Notes under the pieces: generated by a model
Told to the model about the DNA's origin: nothing
Databases searched by the model: none
The model's input: the letters and a program-made list of their open reading frames with translations, nothing else
Program-made: the position numbers and the translations under genes
Assembly (NCBI RefSeq): GCF_019331735.1
Contig: NZ_JAHBBH010000012.1
Location: 1 to 64,000, forward strand
Length of the DNA: 64,000 bases
Direction: 5' to 3'
From: Bifidobacterium miconis
GTDB taxonomy: Bacteria; Actinomycetota; Actinomycetes; Actinomycetales; Bifidobacteriaceae
Part shown: positions 16,387 through 28,848 of the stretch, piece after piece
Layout of the letters: each line of letters starts with the position of its first letter
Position numbering within the stretch: the stretch's first letter is position 1

Positions 16387-16776
16387 TCACAGCACGGCGA
16401 TGGCGTCGATTTCGACGAGCGCGCCCTTCGGGATGTCGTTGCCGCCGAACGCGCAGCGGGCCGGCTTGACGGAACCGATGAACACCTCGGCGTAACGGGC
16501 GTCGACTTCCTTGAAGTCCTCGACGTTCTTGAGGTAGATGGTGGCGCGGCACACGTGCTCGATGCCGGTGCCGGCCGCGTCGAGAATGCACTTGATGTTC
16601 TTGAGCGCCTGCGCGGCCTGCTCGCCCGCGGTCGGGCCGGCCAGTTCGCCGGTGGCCGGGTCGATGCCCAGCTGGCCGGAGACGAACACGAATCCGTTGG
16701 CCTTGACCGCCTGGCTGTACGCGCCCAGCGCCGCCGGCGCCTCGGAGGTGGCCACCGCTTCCATCTTCTCGCTCAT
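16387..16776 (-). CDS. ridA: RidA family reactive imine deaminase
   Basis: Hydrolyses toxic 2-aminoacrylate and other enamine/imine intermediates released by PLP enzymes. The 129-residue length fits, with APAALGAYSQAVKANGFVFV at the start, SGQLGIDPATGEL, and the C-terminal PARCAFGGNDIPKGALVEID containing the conserved substrate-binding Arg. The ATG at 16776 has AAGGAGC upstream. It is probably a single gene. Confidence 0.92.
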   Translation of the reverse strand: MSEKMEAVATSEAPAALGAYSQAVKANGFVFVSGQLGIDPATGELAGPTAGEQAAQALKNIKCILDAAGTGIEHVCRATIYLKNVEDFKEVDARYAEVFIGSVKPARCAFGGNDIPKGALVEIDAIAVL

Positions 16777-17279
16777 GATATTGCTCCTTTGACCAGTCGC
16801 CGGCCGATGATCCTGCCATCCGGCCGACGTTGATTCGTCTATCGCGCCCATCGTTTGCCGATCGCCGCTTGTCGCCCGCACGGAACCCCGCACTTGGCTT
16901 CAATATAACCCTCCCGCGTCGGTTCCCGGCGGCGGGTGTCCGCATGAGGGAACAGGCATGATGGTCACTCATTGGAAGAATGAGACATTCTTGGCAAAGC
17001 GTGACAGCCGAGCTGTCACACAACATAAGGAAAGCCGTGCAAGAGCAAGATATGACAAACCCAATAATCCTCGAAACCTTGGAATTCCAAGCAAAACGGT
17101 TTATCGGCCGGGACCGTCCAACATGGCGTCTTGTCACGCCAGGAAAGAATCTCGGAAAACCTGCCGGATCTGACACCATGCCGTGTCATATTCTGTCGGC
17201 TTCATGTCATTTCGACAAAGCATGACATGCCATATAAACAGGCCCCGCGCATTGTGCTGGCATTGCCGCGCCTCGCACT

Positions 17280-17354
17280 TTTCTGCATCATCGTCATTTT
17301 TTCTGCATCATTTTACCCTTCAATGATGCAGAAAAAATGACGATGATGCAGAAA
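17280..17354. repeat. perfect 33-bp inverted repeat with 9-nt loop
   Basis: Arms 17280-17312 and 17322-17354 are exact reverse complements, with loop TTACCCTTC. Each arm itself carries TCTGCATCAT twice, so the core occurs four times in 75 bp. It has no neighbouring gene end that it would obviously terminate. Confidence 0.85.
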
Positions 17355-17457
17355 GGCAGGCAAGCAACTAGATCGAGCAGCAGACCGCCGATCCTGAACG
17401 ATGAACGGGGGTACCGTGCGACAGCAATGTATCCGATATGCACCCGATACGACAAAC

Positions 17458-17496
17458 GGCGTAATTCCAAGAATCTTAAATCCTTGAAATTACGCC
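17458..17496 (-). terminator. hairpin 3' of tRNA-Arg
   Basis: Arms 17458-17471 and 17483-17496 (14 bp with one mismatch; GGCGTAATT core), 4 nt past the tRNA 3' end on the minus strand, followed by GTTTGT. Probable tRNA terminator. Confidence 0.55.
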
Positions 17497-17500
17497 ATTC

Positions 17501-17576
17501 TGGTGGGCCCAAAGGGGATCGAACCCTCGACCTTCTGTTCCGGAGACAGACGCTCTATCCACTGAGCTACGGACCC
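17501..17576 (-). tRNA. tRNA-Arg (anticodon CCG)
   Basis: 76 nt including an encoded CCA. Acceptor GGGTCCG pairs with TGGGCCC allowing G-T pairs. The anticodon stem TCTGT/ACAGA holds the loop CTCCGGA, giving CCG, which decodes CGG. The T arm contains GGTTCGATC. It lies alone among palindromes; no integrase or att-like duplication was seen. Confidence 0.95.
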
Positions 17577-17639
17577 AAGCACGCCACTACTTTACACGCC
17601 GCCCTGACCGAATGCACGCGCACCACGCCGAAACATGCC

Positions 17640-17645
17640 TACACT
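17640..17645 (+). promoter_or_regulatory. -10 box TACACT, leaderless start of the CYTH gene
   Basis: TACACT, then 6 nt (GGTTTC), then ATG 17652. No ribosome site is present. Confidence 0.5.
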
Positions 17646-17651
17646 GGTTTC

Positions 17652-18278
17652 ATGGACGAGAATATGAACGATTTCGAGTACGAACGGCGGTTCTTCTGCC
17701 GCTCGCTGCCGCCGGAGGCCGACGATGGGGACGCTCCGGCGCTGATCGTGCAGAGCTACTACGTTCATGACGACAATTACGCGCTGCGCGTGCGCCTGAC
17801 GACCCGTGCGGTGCGTGTGACGATGACGCCCGACCTTGATCCGCTCGCCGTGCTCGACCTGTACCGTGACGATTTCCGCGAAGCATACGTGACGGTCAAG
17901 GGGCCGTCCGTGGGCGGCACGCGCTACGAGGCGGAACGCGAGATCGACTCGCGCATCGCGGCGGAACTGATCATGCGCGGCGGCGCGCCGATCATCAAGA
18001 ACCGGTATTCCGTGTGGCTCAACGAGGACGGCTGGAGCATCGACGTGTTCGGCGGCCCGAACGCTCCGCTCGTGGTCGCATCGGCGCAACGGTCCACACC
18101 GGTCACGAACCTCGTCATCCCGAAATTCTGCGTGACCGAAATCACCGATCAGCCGCGCTTCAGCAACGACGGTCTCGCCGCGCGCCCGTTCGGCGGCTGG
18201 CGGGCCGACTTCGAGCGCGAACTCGCCGAAGACGGCCCGCAGTTCCAGCAACTGTTCGGCCGCAACCGCATGGCGTGA
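17652..18278 (+). CDS. CYTH-like (triphosphate tunnel) domain protein
   Basis: 208 residues. It opens with FEYERRFF (about 7-14), a degenerate form of the ExExK signature of CYTH/triphosphate-tunnel enzymes, and continues with alternating charged strands (LRVRLTTRAVRV, KNRYSVWL, WSIDVF) typical of the eight-stranded tunnel. The family binds polyphosphorylated substrates with metal; members include thiamine-triphosphatase-like and polyphosphate-related proteins. The family is inferred from motif and strand pattern only, and no substrate can be named. The start at 17652 is set by a -10 box 6 nt upstream; an in-frame ATG also lies at 17664. Confidence 0.7.
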   Translation: MDENMNDFEYERRFFCRSLPPEADDGDAPALIVQSYYVHDDNYALRVRLTTRAVRVTMTPDLDPLAVLDLYRDDFREAYVTVKGPSVGGTRYEAEREIDSRIAAELIMRGGAPIIKNRYSVWLNEDGWSIDVFGGPNAPLVVASAQRSTPVTNLVIPKFCVTEITDQPRFSNDGLAARPFGGWRADFERELAEDGPQFQQLFGRNRMA

Positions 18279-18299
18279 CGCTCGTATGGAATCACGCTA

Positions 18300-18360
18300 T
18301 CGCATGATGCCGTTATTGTCGGCCTACGGCCGATAACGCTCCCCCACCCGGCTCCGCAGG
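18300..18360. repeat. palindromic repeat fragment
   Basis: GTCGGCCTACGGCCGATAAC followed by GCTCCCCCACCCGGCTCCG, the same class as 600-650. It lies between the convergent CYTH and YbbN-like genes. Confidence 0.5.
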
Positions 18361-18375
18361 AATCCACCCCAACAC

Positions 18376-19347
18376 TCAGTACATGAGCGTGGCGAGGCGG
18401 CGACGGGCGCGCTTGAGACGCTCGTCGGCCGGATCGGGGATCAGGAAGTATTCGAGCAGACGCTTGCGCACCGGCTCCAGCTCGTCCGTGTGGCCGGCCG
18501 CAAGATAGTCGAGCAGACGGTCGAACGCGTCGGCGATCTGCCCGCCGATCATGTCCACGTCGGCCACGGCCAGCTGCGCGTCGACGTCGTCGGGATGCGC
18601 GGCCGCGGCGGCCCGCACCTCGCGCACGTCCGCATCCGCGGAACGGGCGAGCAGCAGCGCCTTGGCGCGTTCGCGCGCGGCGATCTTGTCGTTCGGGTCG
18701 GATTCGAGCACCTTCTCGTACGCGACGGCCGCGCCGGCATAGTCGCCGGCCTGCGCCAGCTGATGCGCCTCCGCGTGCTCCGGAGGAATCTGCTCGGCGG
18801 GAGCGGCACCCGCGCCCGAACCAGCGGCACCGTCCGCTGCGGGATCGCCCGAGTACGGCGCGGTGCCGGTCACGCCGGCCTGCTGCGCGGCCTGAATGAG
18901 CTTGGGCAGCACCTGATCGGTGATCTGCTTCAGTTCCTCGTCGGACGGCAGCCCCTCGAGGATCGGCATCGGGCGGCCGCCGATGAGCGCGAACAACGCG
19001 GGCGCGCCCTGCACCTGAAACGCCTGCGCGATGGACGGGCTGGACGCGATGTCGATGCGGCTGAGCTGGATCTGGCCGTTGAGCTTGTTGACCGCGTCGC
19101 CGAGCGCACGGGCCATGGGGAACAGACGGTCGTCGGTGGGCACCCACAGCAGCAGCAGAATCGGGAACGTGGCCGACGTCTGCACCATCGCCTGGAACGT
19201 GTTTTCGGTGGTGTCGATCACGTATCCGCCGGCCGCGGGCGCGCCGCCCGCCTGTCCCGGCTCGGCCTTCACCTGATGCTTCAGCGCCTCCAGATCCACG
19301 GCTCCCGCGAGGGACACGCCGGGATGGAACTCCTGCTGATCCGCCAT
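18376..19347 (-). CDS. thioredoxin-fold/TPR co-chaperone, YbbN (CnoX)-like
   Basis: 323 residues. The thioredoxin-like domain (about 45-150: TFQAMVQTSATFPILLLLWV) lacks the CXXC pair, having WVPTDDRLFP instead, so it is not a redox enzyme. The C-terminal half is TPR-like (HAEAHQLAQAGDYAGAAVAY and following repeats), reached through an Ala/Gly linker. YbbN proteins guard clients for GroEL or DnaK. The ATG at 19347 has GGGAGG 6 nt upstream; upstream in-frame extensions read through non-coding DNA. Confidence 0.85.
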   Translation of the reverse strand: MADQQEFHPGVSLAGAVDLEALKHQVKAEPGQAGGAPAAGGYVIDTTENTFQAMVQTSATFPILLLLWVPTDDRLFPMARALGDAVNKLNGQIQLSRIDIASSPSIAQAFQVQGAPALFALIGGRPMPILEGLPSDEELKQITDQVLPKLIQAAQQAGVTGTAPYSGDPAADGAAGSGAGAAPAEQIPPEHAEAHQLAQAGDYAGAAVAYEKVLESDPNDKIAARERAKALLLARSADADVREVRAAAAAHPDDVDAQLAVADVDMIGGQIADAFDRLLDYLAAGHTDELEPVRKRLLEYFLIPDPADERLKRARRRLATLMY

Positions 19348-19469
19348 ATTGCCTCCCATGCATTGCCTGCGCACGCAGCACGCATTGCGTCTGCATGCGC
19401 GTCGCCGCCCCGCACACACGATGCATATCGCGCGAACGGGCGGATTCCCGATTGTCGCCGGCAACGAAA

Positions 19470-19506
19470 AACCGGCACTGGAATCACTATAGTTCCAGTG
19501 CCGGTT
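19470..19506 (-). terminator. intrinsic terminator of the lipoprotein operon
   Basis: Perfect 14-bp arms 19470-19483/19493-19506 with a T-run on the minus strand, 63 bp past the stop at 19569. Confidence 0.85.
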
Positions 19507-19568
19507 CATTCCCCGTGCAAACGCGCGTTTGCACTCTCAGCGTGAGACGCCTGCCCGTCGCAAGACGC

Positions 19569-20585
19569 TCACTTCGCCTCGACCTTGACGACCTCGCGGT
19601 CCGCGCCCACCGCGGTGACCTGCTTGCCGGAGTTCGCCTCGGGCACGTACATGGCCACCACGAACACATAGGTCGCTTTGAGCGTGCTGGTGGCCTTGGC
19701 GTTGCCGAACAGCGCGTTTTCCTGATCGTTCGCGGGCAGCGATTCGCGTCCCTCGCCCGCCTGACGCGTCCATTCGAGGTTGATCTGCGCGACCACCAGA
19801 TCGCCGCCGTCGGACGAGCGCATCACCTGAATCGCGCCCGGCGCGGGCGTGAAGACCTGCTGCTGCGTGCCCTTGTTGCTGGAGATGCCCTGCTGCACCT
19901 GTTCGGTGGTGCTGGCGAGCGTTTGGCGCAGTTCGTCGTCGGCGAAGCTGGACGCGAACTGGCTGGACGCGCCGTTGGTGAGCACGTCGGCGTAGCGTTC
20001 GACGGCCTGTTCGGGCGTCATGACAAGCCCGGCGTCCTTCGCGGTGCCCATTTTCGCGCCGATGTCCGGCACGGCGAAGCTTGGCAGTTTGGTGCCCTGG
20101 AACAGTCGCGCCACGCCCCACAGCTTGTAGTTCTGACGTGCCGAGTCCTGCGTGAGGACGAGCAGACGCTTGGACTGCTGGTCATCGGTCGTGGTGGTGA
20201 TGCTGTAGACGCTGCGCGGCCAGCCCGAGTCGGTGGGGATGACGGTCTGCACGATGTCGTTCGGGATCGTCGCGTAACGCGAAATCGATCCGGTTTTCTG
20301 CGCGATCGCGATGCGCGCGCTGTGGATGGCCAGCTGCGGGCCGGTCATGCGCGCGGACAGTCCGCTCGCGTCCTTCGCATCGTTGGCCGCGCCAAGCGTG
20401 ATGAGGATCTGCTTGCGGATGTTCTTTTCCTGCGCCTCGCTCAGGTCCGGCGTGGCCTTGGCGCTGGTTGCGGACGACGTGCCGTCCGCCGTCACCTGCG
20501 GCACCTGTCCCTCGCAGGCGGCGAGCGAGACGGAAAGGACGAGGGCGAGCGCGGCCGCCGCCGCGTTTCTGATGCGCTTCATCAC
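19569..20585 (-). CDS. uncharacterised lipoprotein
   Basis: 338 residues. A basic N-terminus, a hydrophobic stretch and the lipobox SLAAC (Cys about 24) predict an exported lipid-anchored protein. The mature part is Ser/Thr/Gln-rich at first and then soluble alpha/beta. Function not recognised. The GTG at 20585 (7 nt after AGGAGG) overlaps the upstream stop as GTGA; an ATG follows at 20582. Tight coupling to the membrane protein upstream suggests the two products work together at the envelope. It ends in a strong terminator. Confidence 0.75.
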   Translation of the reverse strand: MMKRIRNAAAAALALVLSVSLAACEGQVPQVTADGTSSATSAKATPDLSEAQEKNIRKQILITLGAANDAKDASGLSARMTGPQLAIHSARIAIAQKTGSISRYATIPNDIVQTVIPTDSGWPRSVYSITTTTDDQQSKRLLVLTQDSARQNYKLWGVARLFQGTKLPSFAVPDIGAKMGTAKDAGLVMTPEQAVERYADVLTNGASSQFASSFADDELRQTLASTTEQVQQGISSNKGTQQQVFTPAPGAIQVMRSSDGGDLVVAQINLEWTRQAGEGRESLPANDQENALFGNAKATSTLKATYVFVVAMYVPEANSGKQVTAVGADREVVKVEAK

Positions 20586-22090
20586 TGCCGTTCCTCCTGT
20601 CCGCCGTTGTCGCTGCCATCGTCTGCACCGGTCGCTCCGGCGTCACCGTCCGTTGCCGCCGCTCCCGAGGTTTCCTGCGCGAGTCGGGCGAAGTACGCCT
20701 GCAGTTCCTCGTTGCTGATCACGGACGTCACGTCGTTGTTGGCCGTGTCTTCGGCGTGACCGGTCGCGCCCGAATGACGCCGTCTTCTGCGCGGCGGCTG
20801 CACGGCCGCCGGCTCTTCGATCGTCGACTGTGCGACGCGCGCCACGTGCGTTTCCCCGTACGGTTCGCCGGCGGCGTTCGTCCCGTTGGCCGGGGCGTGA
20901 TCACCGGACGCGTCGTCGTGCGACGGACGATCGCCGGCCGTGGCCGGAGCCACCGGCTCGTCCTGATCCACCGCGTCAAATCGCAGCGCCGACTCCGGCT
21001 GTTCGGCCGGCGCGAACCGGTCGTCCGCAGCCGCGCCGTCCGGCAGCACCAGATCGGACTGCGCCGGCTGCACGGCATGATCATCGTGGCCGTTCTGTTC
21101 GGCGGCCCGTTCACGTTCCGCGTTGCGCGCGGCCTGATCGGCGACGAGATTGCGCGACGACGGGTCGATGATCGTCGGCTGCGCCGGCTGCGCGTCGTCG
21201 TGCGATGCGGACGCGTCGATCGTCGCGCCGGACTCCGCCAGCTCGCCGCGCATGCCGCTTCCCGCATGACGACGACGTTCGCGGCGAGGCCGGCTGGACG
21301 GCATGATCCGCGCGAGACTGCCGGAAATCGCCTGCGCGACGGTCACTTCCTCCTGCGCGAGCCTGCTTTCGATCACGCGCTTGCGACGCTTGTGCGGCGG
21401 CACCGCGAACAGCGACGCCGTCAGCACGGCCATGAGCGCGAGAAGCCCGCCGGCGAAATAGAACGGCATCGCGAAATCGGGCAGCGTTTCGCGCACCCAG
21501 TGCAGCGACACGGTCGCCGGATCGGTGCCGCCGAGGTCGACGATCGCGATCTGGCGTGAGCTGGACGACATCGTGGTCTTGATCGTCGCCTTGCCTTCGC
21601 CGCACACCACGCGCGTCCACATGTCCGATTCCTTGAACGGCACGTCGTTCGACTGATCGTCGGCAGACGAGCCTTCGTTGTTCGCCGCGACGACTTCCGT
21701 CGACAGCGTCGTCCAATCGTCCAGTCCGGTCACGCGCGCGTATGATTCGCCGTTGATCCAGCCGTTCACGTCCTTGCTGGAGCCGAGCGCGACGCACACT
21801 TCGCCGCCGCCCGACGACGTCACGGTGAACGTGGCGGAGTCGTCGACCAACGGCAGCACGCCGGGGTCGGTGGCGATGTAGTGGACGCCCCGCACCGAAC
21901 CGCGTGCGGTAATCTCGCTGCTCGGCTTCCAGATCGTCGCATTGAACAGGCCCAAAACGATGCAGGTCACGGCCAGCAGGCCGAAGACGGGCGTCACGAG
22001 TCCGCGCATGATCCACGCACGGCGGGAAGGCGACATGCCCTTCTCTCCGTCCGCATGTTCTTGCTGAGGTTCTTGTTCGTTCGCAGTCAT
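20582..22090 (-). CDS. uncharacterised membrane protein with two transmembrane segments
   Basis: 502 residues. A short acidic/Gln N-terminus is followed by TM1 (about 29-50), an extracellular beta-rich domain of about 160 residues, TM2 (about 209-231: FYFAGGLLALMAVLTASLFA), a basic patch (PPHKRRKRVIESR) and a long, probably disordered cytoplasmic tail rich in Ala/Asp/Glu. Function not recognised. Topology suggests an exposed sensing or adaptor domain. Overlaps the lipoprotein start. A -10 box TAGAAT ends 9 nt before the ATG at 22090, so the leader would be very short. The divergent FKBP gene starts 90 bp away. Confidence 0.75.
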   Translation of the reverse strand: MTANEQEPQQEHADGEKGMSPSRRAWIMRGLVTPVFGLLAVTCIVLGLFNATIWKPSSEITARGSVRGVHYIATDPGVLPLVDDSATFTVTSSGGGEVCVALGSSKDVNGWINGESYARVTGLDDWTTLSTEVVAANNEGSSADDQSNDVPFKESDMWTRVVCGEGKATIKTTMSSSSRQIAIVDLGGTDPATVSLHWVRETLPDFAMPFYFAGGLLALMAVLTASLFAVPPHKRRKRVIESRLAQEEVTVAQAISGSLARIMPSSRPRRERRRHAGSGMRGELAESGATIDASASHDDAQPAQPTIIDPSSRNLVADQAARNAERERAAEQNGHDDHAVQPAQSDLVLPDGAAADDRFAPAEQPESALRFDAVDQDEPVAPATAGDRPSHDDASGDHAPANGTNAAGEPYGETHVARVAQSTIEEPAAVQPPRRRRRHSGATGHAEDTANNDVTSVISNEELQAYFARLAQETSGAAATDGDAGATGADDGSDNGGQEERQ

Positions 22091-22167
22091 ATCCAGACCA
22101 TTCTACAATCCTGCTCGTGAAGAGTGTGGGGATGCGGCTGAACGCGCGGCAAATCAAGGTTTGGCGC

Positions 22168-22173
22168 TAGGGT
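22168..22173 (+). promoter_or_regulatory. -10 box TAGGGT, leaderless start of the FKBP lipoprotein gene
   Basis: TAGGGT, then 7 nt, then ATG 22181. It faces the back-to-back promoter of the membrane protein at 22090. Confidence 0.5.
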
Positions 22174-22180
22174 GGTGCCT

Positions 22181-23209
22181 ATGCGCAATACGACAACATC
22201 CAAGCATTTCCGCAACGTTCTGGCCGGCGTGTGCGCGCTGGGCCTGTGCCTGGCGTTCGGCGCGTGCGGCTCGTCCAACTCGTCGTCCAAGGACTCCTCG
22301 AACGGCTCGTCCTCGTCTTCCTCCTCCGATTCGTCCTCCAAGGACTCGTCGTCTTCGTCGTCCGGCGACACGTCCTCGCTCAAGGACCTCGACCAGATCT
22401 CCGGCGTCACGGCCACGGGCGAGCTCGGCAAGAAGCCGACCATCAAGCTCGCGAGCACGCCGATGACCGTCGCGAACAACTCCTATGCGGTGCTGCAGGA
22501 GGGCAACGGCAAGACCGTCGAGGCCGACGACCGCGTGTGCGTGCAAGGCATCGCGATCAACGTCAAGGACGGCTCCCAGCTCATGAGCACGTGGGAGAAG
22601 AACACGCCCGACTGCTCGTGGGACATGACCAGCTCGAGCCTCGCCGCGGCGTACAAGGAGCTGTTCCTCAAGCAGAAGGTCAACTCGACCGTCGCGTTCG
22701 GCGTGAACGACTCCAACTCGTCGGGCACGTCGTACATCATGGCGCTCACGATCGTCTCCACGTCGAAGGACTACACGAAGGCCACCGGCGACGAGGTCAC
22801 GGACGTGCCGTCGAACCTGCCGAAGGTGACGCGCGCCAAGGACGGCAAGCCGTCGATCACGATGAACGGGTACAAGGGCAACGGCAAGAAGCTGCTCGCG
22901 CAGACGCTCATCAAGGGCTCCGGCAAGAAGCTCACCAACAGCATGACCGCGAAGGTCAAGTACACGGGCTGGCTGCTCGACGGCACCCAGTTCGACTCCT
23001 CGTGGGACAAGGACACGACCTTCGACGCGGACCTGTCCGACAGCGGCCAGATCATCCAAGGCTGGAAGGATGGCCTGATCGGCCAGACGGTCGGCTCGCA
23101 GGTGCTGATCGTGATCCCTCCGGACCTCGGCTACGGTTCCACCGCCACCGGCTCGATCCCGGCGAATTCGACGCTCGTGTTCGTGGTGGACATTCTCGCC
23201 GCGTACTGA
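22181..23209 (+). CDS. FKBP-type peptidyl-prolyl isomerase lipoprotein
   Basis: Extracellular, lipid-anchored folding catalyst for secreted proteins. 342 residues: a signal peptide with Cys about 27-29 (CLAFGAC, an atypical lipobox with Phe at -3), then a Ser/Asp-rich spacer (about 30-70), a middle domain (about 80-220) resembling a second, degenerate FKBP unit, and a C-terminal FKBP domain (about 250-342) with VKYTGWLLDGTQFDSSWDK, IIQGWKDGLIGQTVGSQVLI and IPPDLGYG. The start is set by the -10 spacing. A bidirectional terminator follows. Confidence 0.88.
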   Translation: MRNTTTSKHFRNVLAGVCALGLCLAFGACGSSNSSSKDSSNGSSSSSSSDSSSKDSSSSSSGDTSSLKDLDQISGVTATGELGKKPTIKLASTPMTVANNSYAVLQEGNGKTVEADDRVCVQGIAINVKDGSQLMSTWEKNTPDCSWDMTSSSLAAAYKELFLKQKVNSTVAFGVNDSNSSGTSYIMALTIVSTSKDYTKATGDEVTDVPSNLPKVTRAKDGKPSITMNGYKGNGKKLLAQTLIKGSGKKLTNSMTAKVKYTGWLLDGTQFDSSWDKDTTFDADLSDSGQIIQGWKDGLIGQTVGSQVLIVIPPDLGYGSTATGSIPANSTLVFVVDILAAY

Positions 23210-23265
23210 TCGGTGTCTGGCCGGCAGGCACTGGCCGGCGGGCAATCGCTAGAGGGCACAACGGC

Positions 23266-23301
23266 AAAAAGGGAATCGGCTTGCGGCCGGTTCCCTTTTT
23301 T
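23266..23301. terminator. bidirectional terminator between FKBP and nucS
   Basis: AAAAA then GGGAATCGGC (23271-23280), loop, GCCGGTTCCC (23286-23295), then T6. Ten base pairs with one G-U. The flanking A5/T6 runs make it work for both convergent genes. Confidence 0.9.
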
Positions 23302-23351
23302 GATGCGGTTGTTCGTGTGGGCTCGCGCGCGGTTGCCGCGCACGCCCACGC

Positions 23352-24146
23352 TCAGAACAGGCGCAGCGAATCGTCCTCGACGCCGCGCATCTCGTCGTAG
23401 TCGAGGATCAGGCACTCGAAGCCGCGGTCCTCGGCCAGCACGCGCGCCTGCGGCGTGATGGTCTGCGCGGCGAAGATGCCGCGCACCGGGGCGAGCAACG
23501 GGTCGCGATTGAGCAGCTTGCAGTAGCGCGTCAGCTGCTCCACGCCGTCGATGCCGCCGTGCCGCTTGATCTCGATCGCCACGTGCATGCCGCTCGCGTC
23601 GGTGGCCATGATGTCGACCGGGCCGATCGCGGTCGGATACTCGCGGCGCACGAGCTTTGCGCCCTCGCCGATACGCGTGATCTGCTGCGCGAGATAGCGC
23701 TGCAGGTGATCCTCGACGCCGTCCTTGACGAGTCCCGGATCCTCGCCCAGATCGTACGTGTCGTCCGAATACACGCGGTACAGCGCGACTTCGAGGATGT
23801 CACTCGACTTGTCCGCGGACACGCGCAGGAGCTTGGTCGGCGTGAGCTCGGACGGGTCCTTGCCGACTACCGGGGCGACGTCGTCTGCATCCGTGGTATC
23901 GGCATCGTCCGAAACGCTCGCAATGGCTCCGTCCGAGGCGCTCTCGTCGTCGGCAACGGCATCCGGCACGATTTCGCGGATCGTGCACGGCGCGGCCATC
24001 CAGTTGAGCGGCTTGTACGAACCGAGTTCGGAGAAAATCAGCAGGCTGTTGTCGGCCTTGATCAGCAGCACGCGCTTGGCCGGCGGCAGCGAGGCGGTCA
24101 GACGACCGGAGTATTCGGCGGAGCAGTCAGCAACAATAATTCGCAC
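23352..24146 (-). CDS. nucS: mismatch-specific endonuclease NucS/EndoMS
   Basis: Actinobacterial and archaeal mismatch-repair nuclease that makes double-strand cuts at mismatches and replaces MutSL. 264 residues. The N-terminal domain VRIIVADCSAEYSGRLTASL and YKPLNWM is followed by a PD-(D/E)xK core: IGPVDIMATD, HVAIEIKRHGGIDGVEQLTRY. An acidic linker (about 78-112) is longer than usual. The GTG at 24146 matches the family start and lies 8 nt after the box TACAGT; the ATG at 24164 would be upstream of that box. It sits just downstream of the atp terminator, not in the operon. Confidence 0.93.
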   Translation of the reverse strand: MRIIVADCSAEYSGRLTASLPPAKRVLLIKADNSLLIFSELGSYKPLNWMAAPCTIREIVPDAVADDESASDGAIASVSDDADTTDADDVAPVVGKDPSELTPTKLLRVSADKSSDILEVALYRVYSDDTYDLGEDPGLVKDGVEDHLQRYLAQQITRIGEGAKLVRREYPTAIGPVDIMATDASGMHVAIEIKRHGGIDGVEQLTRYCKLLNRDPLLAPVRGIFAAQTITPQARVLAEDRGFECLILDYDEMRGVEDDSLRLF

Positions 24147-24288
24147 GTCGCAACACTGTAGCATGACCCGCGTGGCAGATACCGCTCCCTGAGACCACGC
24201 CACCAAGCGAAAACCGCCACTGCGTCCCCTGCCATACGGCGCGCCCCGCCGCCCGAATCGACTGCACACCTGCACGGTACGCATGACG

Positions 24289-24323
24289 AAAACAGCCTCC
24301 CCGCATTATGCGAAGGAGGCTGT
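24289..24323 (-). terminator. terminator of the ATP synthase operon
   Basis: ACAGCCTCC (24292-24300) pairs with GGAGGCTGT (24315-24323); a short T-run follows on the minus strand, 25 bp after the atpC stop. Confidence 0.8.
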
Positions 24324-24347
24324 CAACATACGCGAGCCGAGCGAAAA

Positions 24348-24655
24348 CTACTCGGCGGCGACGTCCGTACCGGAGGTGCGGACCACGTCGCGACCGCGTT
24401 CGACCGCGACGGTGAGCTTGTTCGAGTCGAAGGAGATGAATCCGTCAGTGACCTCGAACACGTGGCGTTCGCCGGCCGGGTCGACCACGGTGAGCGAACC
24501 GCCCTTGATGACGGTCAGCACCGGCTCGTGGTCGGCCAGAATGCCCATCTCGCCTTCGGAGGCGGGGATGGTCACCGACTTCGCCTCGCCGTGCCACACC
24601 GGGTGGTCAGCGGCGACGATATTCACCTGCATCAAGGTCTTTGAGGATCCGGCCA

Positions 24656-24656
<1 letters not shown>
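24348..24656 (-). CDS. atpC: ATP synthase epsilon subunit, short form
   Basis: Regulatory and stalk subunit of F1. It has 102 residues and carries only the N-terminal beta-sandwich (MQVNIVAADHPVWHGEAKSV, GEMGILADHEPVLTVIKGG). The C-terminal helical hairpin that inhibits ATP hydrolysis in longer homologues is absent. ATG 24656 overlaps the atpD stop (TGATG); a GTG lies one codon upstream. Last gene of the operon. Confidence 0.93.
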
Positions 24657-27074
<2,418 letters not shown>

Positions 27075-27077
27075 GGG

Positions 27078-28757
<1,680 letters not shown>

Positions 28758-28848
28758 GATCACTCCTTGTTGTTATTGGTAAATCTGTGGGATCCTGCCG
28801 GCCGTCCGTGGTGTTCGGGCACGTTCGGATTCGACGGGATATTCGTCG

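Larger units (their letters stand above)
16777..17500. other. gene-free, palindrome-rich stretch before tRNA-Arg
   Basis: No gene is supported over about 720 bp. It contains CTCATT-GGAAG-AATGAG (16968-16984), the overlapping AAGAATG-AGA-CATTCTT (16976-16992), GTGACAGC-CGA-GCTGTCAC (17001-17019), the 14-bp perfect palindrome CTTGGAATTCCAAG (17078-17091), eight TGACA/TGTCA cores between 17001 and 17227, a 33-bp-arm hairpin (17280-17354) and a tRNA-proximal hairpin (17458-17496). A short open frame over 17337-17500 has no coding support. Confidence 0.6.

Noticed and set aside
17501..17576. tRNA-Arg as an integration site of a genomic island
   Set aside because: No integrase, no duplicated tRNA end and housekeeping-type genes on both sides.
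17337..17650. Upstream extension of the CYTH protein
   Set aside because: The extension reads through the tRNA-Arg gene and a hairpin; the -10 box fixes the start at 17652.
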